From the NCBI GenBank assembly GCA_034440635.1, contig JAOTON010002085.1:372001-436000 (forward strand): a stretch of DNA of 64,000 bases, given 5' to 3'. Source of the stretch: Lepas anatifera. Taxonomy: Eukaryota > Arthropoda > Thecostraca > Lepadidae. The notes below the pieces were generated by a model, which was not told the origin of the DNA, did not search any database, and saw nothing but the letters and a program-made list of their open reading frames with translations. Both the position numbers and the translations under genes were made by a program. The first letter of the stretch is position 1, and each line of letters begins with the position of its first letter. Of the stretch, positions 1-20,332 are shown piece by piece.

Positions 1-150
1 GCTGTCTATCCTTTTGAGACATGCGGAGACATTAAATTTGAAACCTGCGTTCCCCGATCTAGAACTCTTATTCATCAAATTTTCCAAAACCAACGAGTTA
101 GGCGGGCAAGGCTGCCGCTCCGGTTCAGTTTCAGTTCGAATCTGTTCCAG

Positions 151-9760
<9,610 letters not shown>

Positions 9761-12700
9761 TGAGAGAAGTGACCTCCCTTTTAGATTGGTCATTGGGGCT
9801 GTGATTTTATTATTCCATCATTTGTGATAAGTTGACCATGATTTGTTGAATGTAGTCTGAAGTTATCCAGATCGGGAGCAAACGGGTAGTATTTTGCTAT
9901 TTCACTTGCCATTTTTACGTAGGCATTTCACTACAGACCAATCTGCTTTGTAATCAACGAAAATCGACCGCGAACTCGAAGTGACTATGCTCGATTTCCT
10001 TCGCGATTCAGTTTCGAAAACCTGGTCTTCGCCCCTCCGTTACATGTTGTGCGTTTTCTGATTTATTTGTGTAGTCTTTAGTTGAAGAAATCGTCCTTGT
10101 ATATGGCGGCTGATTAAGTTTATGGTGACTGTCCCTGCAACCGTGTCTGGTTAATTTTTGGAGCTTCTGGTGATGTCCCAGGCAAATAGAAACTGAAAGA
10201 AACGATCTCACATGATCGACCATATGCCAGAATGAGGAGCATGCAGGATTGTGTACTTGAGTGAAATCTTGCGCGTATACGAGCATGAGCGTTTACGCTA
10301 TATTTGAGCTGAGCTGGCAGTTTTGTAGGGCATGTGGAAATCCTTGGTTCCATATTTATTCGTTCATTCTTAAGTTCAGCTTTGGCCAATTAATATGATA
10401 ATAGCGGAGCTTTGTGCCAATTTTGCTCTGCCATATAATCAGCCAGAACGCCATACCGCGTAGACTCGTAAGGGAGCAGCTGGTCTCCGCTTAAGGGAAA
10501 ACTATGTGAGACCAGGGTTTTCTGTATGCTCGTACAAGACTTGATGTCTCAGTTCAACCCCTACAACGATCCCACATTTATTTTAAAAGTTCGGTTGCGT
10601 GGCTAAAATTGACTTATCCACGGAGAGGTAAGAACGCGATGGCCTGAGTATCACGCCAACATCGTCCGGCTACTAAAAAGAACACCTTTTATTATTTACA
10701 GGTCGCGGGCACGGTTTGCTCGACAAACATACACGGTATGCTCTCGTTACCCACAAACACACCCAGTTCACTCACTGCGCAATACGTGGCGCCTCATAGC
10801 AGCAATGGAGCATTCGATTACACCTGGATTGACCACCCAGAACGGTCACCTGTGCGCGACTCGGTTACAAGAGGAAGCTAGGGCACGAGCTAATCGGACG
10901 ACGGGGCTCTCCGGGGACTAGTCGGCGGGAATGGCGGCTCCGGCACACCATGGGGACACGCAATAATGCCCCTCCGAGCCACCCTCGGGGCGCGCCAGGG
11001 TCTCCCACAAAGCGCGGGGCACGAACACTCGGGGAGAGCCCGAGGAACGACGACAAGCTAGCCGGACGACGCTCAGAGAATTGGGCTAACCTACGTAAGG
11101 CGTCCGCGGCCCCGCTCGTCTTGTGAGGTCTCTGAGTGCACCACGCGGAGTAATTCCAGAGCCCAGTCGGTGGCACAGGTGAGCCGGTCAGCTCTGGAGC
11201 AGGACGATGGCGTACCAAAAGTCGGCCGCTAAAGTTCACCCCCGCGTGGCGTCCATGGGCTCTCGTGAGCCGCCTTCTGTTCATATTCAGAGTGAAAAAG
11301 ACGGTAGTAGCCGATCACAGCCGCGAACGCGCGCGGCCAGTGTCATGAAGCGCTCTGGGCTGGACTACGAGTCTCCTAACACGGCAATAATCACATAAAA
11401 ATCACCGACACATTCATTCTTAGTTCAGACAAACCAAAGATGCCACTTCTTCTCCACGCTCCTGCCGAATTCCTACGTTTTTTCCAGCGATGTACCAAAC
11501 TGTTATGCTTCTAAGTTTCTTTGCGCTTTACGAAATTTGTTCACACGCCAAGAACAAAATAAACCACACGAACGACTAACAGGGACACTAACTTAATGAG
11601 AACTTCTGCTTTCCGGCTGGCGACGCACGCCAACGTGGAAAAGTTAGAACAGGAATAATTAGCGAAATGCTTAAGCGTTCGCTTGACACAGTCGAGAATG
11701 CTCTACGGAGGACATTGCACGGGCTGGCGCCCCCTCCAGCCCAGAAGTCACCAAGTTCACAGTGACGTCATACGTGGAGTTTGGCTTCAGCGAGGCTGCT
11801 GAAAGGCCCCACCAGCCGGGTACGACATCGCGGCGCGGGACTTCTGTCTCTGTCACAGGTGACAGATAAGTACACAGTAAGTACATACATAGGCTCGAGT
11901 TCAGCACACGAGCGTTTGTTGAATCGATGAAGGTGGATTCCGCGCTCGTCACCCGCCGCGGTTAATGAAGTCCTGACGGGTTCGGGCCGTTATTTCGCCA
12001 ATGTGACAGCAGTCTTGGCGTTTTGTGAGCCGCGGTTTCGCCGGGGTGATAGCAGTCTTGGCGTTTTGTGAGCCGTGAATCCGAACGGGCTCTAAACGGC
12101 GGAATCCTTGGCTGCGTCCAGCTGAGCCTTGTCTATAGTCACCTCCGGGACGTCCCTGTAAAACCGGCGGTTGCGTTACCCTGGACTTGTTTTAAATGGA
12201 AATGATTAATAAAAAATCACGTAATTGGAGAATCGGATTCGAAACGCTGCATCAGTACAATAACTCACCAACAGCATGAAAATTATATCTTCCGAGGGCA
12301 CCCTGTACGCTAAAATTTAACTAAAATAGATAAGTACTGTGCATCTGTATCCTGAAATAAATATAGAATCACGGCCATATCAGCTTCAATGACGGCAATA
12401 TGAAAAATAACTTCAGGTACCATCTCGAAGCCATCAATGAAAGAAAAAAACTAAAACAACAGAGCCGGGTTCATCAGCCTCCTGGAGAGTCCACCATGGT
12501 AAAAACAAAGAAAGAGGTGATACATAGAAGTACGTAGAACGATGTTTGAAAAGAGCATGCGAAAGCCACATGCAACGGGTTCATCATTGCTATGACACAC
12601 ATCAGGTCATTCTTGTGACAAGACTTAAGGAAGCTGTCTGGGTCGCTATTTAAGAAAGCGAACTGCGCAGATTTAAGTTTGGATCCCTGTACGGAGTTCA

Positions 12701-15700
12701 ACTATCATGTTCTCTGGAGTCGTTGCTCTTCTAGAACATGCGGATCCTCCAATCTGAAGGACAACCTGGAGAGAAACCGAGCATGAGCAGGTCGCCAGGA
12801 ATCGGGTAGTTGGAGGAACAGTAGAAGAGGTATGTCCCATTCGTCATGCGTATCACGCGAGGACATGCCTGTTCGATTCCGGATCAAACACTCCCTAGTC
12901 GAACAATTTTGAACGTGTAGTAAGACGCTGAAGTTTACGCAGCTTTATGTGCACTTGGTGATCGATTTCCTCCCCGACTTTAGATGTCAGATATGCCGGT
13001 GATAGGGAATCGGCAGACTTCGAACGCGTTCTTATACATGCTTGACTCAGGTATGCTTTGGTATTATCTATAACCGAGCCCCCCAACGATTGAAGATTGA
13101 GCGCTGGTTGACTAATGTAAGACACTGCACATACCACAGTGAACAAGCCTCATGCGACTATAGAAAGGTATATACGGGATGGCCAACACTAACGTGTTTT
13201 TAGGACTTGAGATGATTGCGAGTTATGTAGAGCGCGATGTAGCAAAGTTGCCGAGGCGTCCCGAAATTCAAATACACAAGACAACTCAAGGATTTCGGAC
13301 CGGAAAGGGTCGTAGAGCATCTTGGAGGTCAGAGGAGCCACCATCCGAAAATTTTCGAATTACCCAAAAGGGGACAAAACTTCGAAACTTGTATTGGAAG
13401 GCTAGGAACAAGACAAGGTCAAATCCGATTTCCAGTCGAGCGGATATCTTTCTGTCCGCGAAGAGTGGCTTCTCCAGCAAATGTCGCCCTTCCCCGACCT
13501 TACCCCTACTTTTTGACGGTTGACAGTCCTCCTGACTTGACGTTTTTACTTGAAGGCGACCAGCAACGTCACCACGGGCTTTGATCCTGGCACCGGGCTC
13601 GGAGCAGCCAAGACGACTACATAACATGGAAAACCATTCCACAAGCGGAAAAAGGCCAACGCTCGGTTGCGTCCGCAATTTTGAGCGGAGGGTCGTAAGC
13701 CTGGTTCAACAGCTGAAGGGAGGCGTTCCCCCTCCCCCACTATAAACCAAGACCGTGGTGATCTGCCCGTGGCCGAATTGCCATGGACTTGCCATGTGCA
13801 ATAAGCGTAGAGGGCGGTGACCCCCACCAAATGCCTCGGCGATGACAGAGCTCTGCACATTTGGACAGGGTGCATTGAGAAGAGCAGTGTGCGGTGCCGC
13901 TTAACGCCAAGCAAAGAGGAGCGAGATGCGTGCTTCCCCACACGGTGTAAGCGAGGATATGTCAACGCCAGGTCAGCGAGAAAGCTTACATACAAAAGGC
14001 AGACGAGGCTGTTTAAGGATCAACACGGCTCCGAACTACGCCGCGGAAGTAGCCGCCGAGGCCGAGTGGTTGTATAGTAAGGTGGAACTGGGATTCTGTG
14101 GAAAAATAAATTTTGCTTTAGCCAGTCATTTGAGAATTCCTCAGGACTTTTAAGGTGAAATCGGTTATTCTAAGGCGACGACAACAATCAGGTTTTCACT
14201 GCCTCGTCCTTTAGACGTTCCAAAAGAGAAGGGCGTCGCCATCCCTGAAATTTTAACGAGCGGGTTCAATACGTAAACTACCTTTGGCATCCCTAAGGCA
14301 AACCACGATGGCTGGAGCATTCACAAACGCGACAACGCGACGAGTGCGTGGAAAATTAAACCGGCCTGAGCGTCTTCTCCACTCATCACCCCAGATTTTA
14401 GGACATGGCCTATATACTAGTGCTGTTTTCGGTTGGCGCATGCGCAGTGGTGGTGCGTGCCGCCGCCAGGTGGGCTGGACTCACCACGGGAACAGCTCTA
14501 CACGCTGGTCTGTCGCGGCAGACGTATCGCCCTGCAGACGCCGGCGGCGAGAGACAGAGAAGGGAGAGAGAAACAGAGATAGAGAGAGGGGCGCACATCA
14601 GCCGACACCGACCACGCAACACACAGACAGGCGGACTTCAACGGGTGGTGCAACAACGGTCCCCCCAAAGGACCAGACGCGGCCGGGGGATTACGGCCGA
14701 TATTTCGGGGTTCAGACCAAACCCACAGTTGCCGCCACCAGATGGCAGCGGTAACTGTGGGGGCGGGGTTGTAGGAATCGTTACAGCTGGCCCCAGCGAC
14801 ACACTTTCTCTGTCTACGAACTACCTTTTTGACGCAAAAATTTGGTGAACGAAGCCTTATAAAGTGCTACTCCCGGCTGGGAAATTATTAGACCATTCTG
14901 TCAACACAGGGCTCAAATCAGGTAAATGCTTCCGTTTTAAGATTTTGTTACAAATTTACAGCATCACCTCCGGGCTGAGAGGAAATATACCTACTTTGGT
15001 ATTGGTTTCTCCAGTTTCTCGGCTCAGCGTCCGTTTTCAACTCTAGCTTTTTCGAAGCGTCATCGTTCGGATTTTCCTACCAAGTCTCCATATTGGGCCA
15101 CCTCCACTATTTGCCACCTTTGAAATGAGACGTTTTTCTTCTATAGGAAATTAGAGCCCGTGCGTTGAGGTCCTGGGCAGGTCAGTTTTGTGAGTCGATA
15201 AAACACAGATCCGGGAATTGAAACCTGTTGTCATTTCGTCAACACGCGCCACCGCTGGCGAAAGGAGGAGCGCTATTGGCTTCCTATTTCTCTCCCCCTT
15301 CTCCAATAAGCACAAAACGAAAAGGCAACATAAAAAAGAAGCTTATATTTGCCAGTCAATTTGACGCATCTCACCAAATAAGGTCAATTCTTGTACGTGC
15401 TACGTTAAGGAGCAATTCGAAGTCATGTGAACCAGCTTTAAAACAAAAAATAAGCGATAATTTTGGAAGTTTAGCGACACAACTGCTGAGGACAGAGGAC
15501 GTCGGGAAACGCAGAATCACGAGGGGGCATATATGACCCATCGTTTCCAAACTGCCACCATATGTTGAGATCACCAACGTCCACAATTGTCTTACTTCAG
15601 AATTTAGCTATTGACCTAAGATGGGTTCAATTTTGGCCGCCCGATTTTAAGCGGGTCAGATCAAGTTCGAAGTCCTCACTGTTAGTATGTGAACATATCA

Positions 15701-17524
15701 CCCCGACTTGCTTGAGGCCTTACCATTTCACTATACGGTATTTTACCATTTAGCCGAAAATATGTTCATCGTTCCACTCCCCACGATAAGAGAACCCCAA
15801 ACATGCTTATATGCTTTAGGGCCGTCCAGTGAAAGTGAAGGAAAATTTACAATACCTTGTTCAAATCTCATGACACATCTTTTGACTTTTAGTGACCTCA
15901 ATATTACTGATCCTATATGATGATTCCTGATGACGATTCCTATAATTTCGTCTGGTCAAAATGGCTGTTACAATTTTGCTTCATCTCGTCAAGAGCTTTC
16001 GAATTTCAACCAAAAATTCGCTCTACATCTTTAGAGAATTTAGATAGGCAGAGGACAAAATTCGCCACTGTCCCTCCCCTGAGGGATGCGTCATGCCAGG
16101 GATCCCAGCGGGGGGCGTGCTACGGAGTGCTTCTTCAATGGTCGTGAAACGTATAAACGGTCCCGGAACCCACATCAACAACAACAATAAAGGAGTCCGA
16201 CTTAGAAACAATGCTGTCAGAGTTACACCACCAAGCATGAGCCAGAACAAGCCCGTGTCGAGAGACCCAGGACACCGTGTGGAGTCACCAGTGACCGCGC
16301 GCCCCGACACCTGACGAGTTCAACCACGCACAACAGCCAGCTGATTTTCTGGAGAGGCCGCCTGACCCCCGCTACCTACCGTTCTCCGTTCGACTCCGGC
16401 ACGTTCTTGCTGTCGCTTCCGTTTGTTTGCAGGGGCTCCTTCTCACTGCGGAGAACCATGGAGTGGTTGTTAGAGCTTGTCATAGCCAAGAAAATTCCGA
16501 CCCAATGGGGTTGGTATCTAAAGTTTACCCTGTAGATTCAAGCCGATTGTTTTCAAACCATGAATAGGTCCAATGTCCATATCCGAAAGACCAATCTGTT
16601 TGCAAGTGATCGTCATCCATTCAAATATAATATATGCCAATAAATTAAACTAAATGGACACCATCGGAGTCCGGCTCCACGCACAGATCCGAAGCGAATC
16701 GAACTCTGCTGTCAATCCAAACCGGCAATAAATTGGATTGGGTATCCATTTACATATTCAATAAATGATAGTCTATTGTTAATCAAGTTATTGTGAAGAG
16801 CTAACCCCGGGAATAAACAACATTGTAGCCCAGTTAAATGGACATATCTCAGAGATGACTGAAACACACTGACAGGGGTAAACACACCAGCTAAAATGAT
16901 TGTAGCCTTTGGAAATCACTGAGCCTTATCTGTACGGTATTTTTATCACGGAACTTGGAAGTGACCTCAAAGCAAGGATTCTGGTCCGGTTACGAGAAGC
17001 GCCAATGTACAGTAGGGCTCTTGTACCGAACCGTAAATAGTGAAAGTCGGAGATGAGGCGACATACTTGCACTTGGTGAACTCTCTTGACTAAACAGATA
17101 TCAATCTCCACTATTCCCGCGTAACATATGTCAGGCAAACAGATTCGTGATGTCTGCTCAAACCCATTTTTCCTGCCTGCCTGTAGTACCGCCCTGACGG
17201 TACCGGGGCGGATAAGCCTCCTCCGCGGAGCTGCCATCGGCGGGCAATTCTGGGGTCGACGGGAATTGTTTAAATACTTATTTTTGGGGTTTGTGCACAT
17301 TTTTAATATTTCCTGGTTACGGATTCTGCCTGATTGAGTTATGTCGGTTGCTCACTTGATGACTCGGGGGTGGAGGCCATTCCTCCAGTATTACCTAGTG
17401 CCTTGGGTTAGAGACATCGTCACTAATACAGCGATTCCGGCGCATGTGCGCCGCCCTCTCCCCTCCACTAGGAAGCGGACGCCCCGCCGCCCCGCCCCCA
17501 CTGGACACTGGGCCATGTTGCGAT
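9761..17524. other. Region between the RMDN stop and the inverted-repeat element
   Basis: No coding region can be supported. It should contain the RMDN 3' UTR and perhaps the Fas2 cytoplasmic exons, but no minus-strand frame resembles a Fas2 tail. Two minus-strand frames (11671-11952 and 16023-16310) are discussed as findings. A GC-rich patch lies at about 10860-11370 and a tandem duplication at about 11996-12080. Confidence 0.5.
11996..12080. repeat. Two-copy tandem duplication, about 44 bp
   Basis: The segment AGCAGTCTTGGCGTTTTGTG followed by AGCCG occurs twice in direct orientation, with similar flanks (TTTCGCC before each copy). Confidence 0.85.
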
Positions 17525-20122
17525 CACCACTTTTTCACAGGGTCTTTGATTACCGGGTGTTTTCTAATGTATTGATGGCCGCTGATCACGATTTTCTGGT
17601 CGAAAATTTCGAATTCGAAAATATTTGCCCGCGCAAGCCGTTTGAAATTCTTCCGGTTTGCCAAAATTTCGATGTTTTCATATCCACGGACAATAAAATG
17701 CAACTAATGTATTGAAAGGGCTCCAGAACTTTAAAACCGTTGAATCTGAACAATTTGAAACCTTTTTGACTCCTTGAAATATATATTTACCCAAAAAGTA
17801 CCTTGGAAAGACAGGGATGTTTGAGCTTTAAAGATGATAATAGATGGCGCGCATGACGCAGCCGTCAATCAGTGTCCCGCTACGTCGCTTATGACAAGAA
17901 GCTATTAGCCAAAGGAGCTGGAAATAGGATTTGAGCCTATTATGAATTCGATGAATGAATATTTACCTTCACAAGATGATCTAGATTTTCTCGCTTGCAG
18001 TTTTAAATATTATTGGTAATGTTTGCTTTCAAAGCAGGTCCAATTAAGATCAGCCAGCCATATATAGATTAGGTATCTAGGCATGTAGTCACTGCGGATC
18101 AATTTCAAGTATTAAAATGTATGCAGAGCCAGTCGATTATATTTAGATTAGTCTTGCTATCACTAGCAGGGAGAATACCGTATTTCGGGAAAATGAAGCT
18201 ACACGACACCCAGCTTGCCGTCAATACATGCCGTTGTCGGTCGAATTGTGATGCTACGGCTGAAGAGATGGAAGGCCAGGGAAGTGGACGAATTTCATGT
18301 TTCAATAGCTTCAATATTTGAACCGACCGCTGATGAAGTTACCGAGACTTACAGAAGAGCATCTGTGCCAGGAAGAAACAAGTACAAAGTTCGCTGTGAA
18401 ATAAGGAAGCATTATAATTTGAAGGAAGCGATCAGAAGGCGCCTACAAAACCTGAAGATATTGTAAGCATGGACACAGCATGACAACATTGTTTGACATA
18501 TCAAACAGAGCTCTACCATCAAAGGTATCGGCAAACAGAACATTTCTGGAAAACCAGCGAGGAGCACAGAGGTTATATATTGGTGGCTTGGATGCAGTTG
18601 TGACAGACCATTGGAGACGGCAGCAGCTGAGGCTAGCCACTGCTGCTGTCGTTGTGGCTACCAGGAGTTCTCCGGATGTTGCGTTCTGACGGAGCCGAAG
18701 CTGCGTCAGAACGCAACGGAACCATTGACAGCGACCGCTGGTGGTATATGCAGCAGCGAGCTTCCTATTTGTAGCATCACACCAGCTGCTGACAGACGCC
18801 GCACGCGAACAGGCTCTGGCAGGCATAAATCAATCTCGGAAAGAAAACTTATTTCTAAATGTTACACGGAAGTCGTTTATAGACTTGTCAGGGTGATTGT
18901 CATATTATTGTGCTCGAATACGGACGAGCCGGCCTCCCGATCAGGCCTTATTGGCGGCAGCAGCAGTGGCTTGCCGCAGCTGCTGCCGTCTCAATGGTCC
19001 GTCACGACTGCATCAAGCCAACAATATACAACCTCTGTGCTTCTCGCTGGTCTTCCGGAAATGTTCTGTTTGCCGATGCCTTTGATGGTAGGCTCTGCTT
19101 TATATGTCAAACAATGTTGTCATACTTTGTCCATGCTTACAATATCTTCATGTTTTGTAGGCGCATTCTGATCGCTTCCTTCAGGTTAATGCTTCCTTAT
19201 TTCAGCGAACTTTTACTTGTTTCTTGCTGGCACAGATGCTCTTCTGTAAGCCTAGTAACTTCATCGGCGGTCGGTTCGAATTTTCAAGCTATTGAAACGT
19301 GAAATTCGTCCACTTCCTGGCCTCCATCTCTTCAAGCCGCAGCATCATAATGTGACCGACAACGTCAGCTCCAATCGAGAGCTGGTTAAGCGGCAGCATG
19401 CATGTTGTGCATGTTAAGCGGCTTGACGGCTGCGCTAGGTGTGGTGTAGCTTCATTTTTCCCGAAATGCGGTATTCTCCTTGCTAGTGATAGCAAGACTA
19501 ATCTAAATATAATCGACTGGCTCTTGCATACATTTTAATACTTGAAATTGATCCGTAGTGACTACATGCCTAGATACCTAATCTATATATGGCTTGCTGA
19601 TCTTAATTGGACCTGCTTTGAAAGCAGCCATTACCAAAAATATTTAAAACTGCAAGCGAGAGAAATCTAGATCATCTTGTGAAGGTAAATGTTCATTCAT
19701 CGAATTAAAAATAGGCTCAAATCCTATAGCCAGCTCCTTTGGCTAATAGCTCTTGACATAAGCGACGTAGCGGGACACTGATTGACGGCTGCGTCATGCG
19801 CGCCATCTATTATCTCTTTTTAAGCTCAAACATCCCTGTCTTTCCAAGGTACTTTTTGGGTAAATATATATTTCAAGGAGTCAAAAAGGTTTCAATTGTT
19901 CAGATTCAACGGTTTTAAAGTTCTGGAGACCTTTCAATACATTAGTTGCTTTTTTGTCCGTGGGATATGAAAACATCGAAATTTTGGCAAACCGGAAGAA
20001 TTTCAAACGGCTTGCGCGGGCAAATATTTTTCGAATTCGAAATTTTCGACCAGAAAATCGTGATCAGCGGCCATCAATACATTGAAACACCCGGTAATCA
20101 AAGACCCTGTGAAAAAGTGGTG
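17525..20122. mobile_element. 2.6 kb long-inverted-repeat (foldback-like) element
   Basis: The left arm (17525-18651) and right arm (18955-20122) are inverted copies, about 1.1 kb each, around a 303-bp spacer. Both outer ends read CACCACTTTTTCACAGGGTC going inward. Matches continue through the motif GAATTCGAAAA, the segment CTTTCCAAGGTACTTTTTGG and the inner ACAGAGGTT segment. The right arm has an extra stretch of about 60 bp near 19380-19430. No clear target duplication was found. The arms contain short decayed frames, e.g. 18215-18466 (+) encoding RRASVPGRNKYKVRCEIRKH, whose family I cannot name. It may be a foldback transposon or a DNA transposon with very long inverted repeats. Confidence 0.85.
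18678..18717. other. Perfect 13-bp hairpin in the spacer of the inverted-repeat element
   Basis: GTTGCGTTCTGAC at 18678-18690 and its exact complement at 18705-18717 enclose a 14-nt loop. Confidence 0.9.
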
Positions 20123-20142
20123 TCGACGCACTGGACACGCAC

Positions 20143-20332
20143 CTGGCGGCCTCGTCGCTGAGTTTGGCGGTCTGCGAGCTGCCGCGGGCACACAGCATGT
20201 GCGTGATGCCCCGGTTGTTGACCGCGTAGCAGGTGAGGTCGATGAGCAGAATCAGCACCAGCAGCACGCCCACCACCACGCCGATCACCAGGCTGGACGC
20301 CAGCGTGCTGGTGGCCGGCGCCACCACGACAC
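20143..20332 (-). CDS. Fas2: Fas2 exon: transmembrane helix and juxtamembrane tail
   Basis: It encodes VVVAPATSTLASS, the hydrophobic helix LVIGVVVGVLLVLILLIDL, and the cytoplasmic start CYAVNNRGITHMLCARGSSQ, then TAKLSDEAA. The donor is AG|gtgcgt. The same 12 bases, GGCCGCCAGGTG, lie across both exon borders. The inverted-repeat element begins 20 bp past the donor. The exon ends in phase 2, so a tail exon is expected downstream. Confidence 0.9.

Noticed and set aside
10865..11284. 139-codon minus-strand frame, candidate Fas2 tail
   Set aside because: Arginine/proline-rich, no similarity to Fas2 cytoplasmic tails that I can recognise, no fitting acceptor phase.
18443..18826. Transposase frame inside the inverted-repeat element
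   Set aside because: No catalytic motif of any transposase family could be recognised; frames are short and mirrored in both arms.
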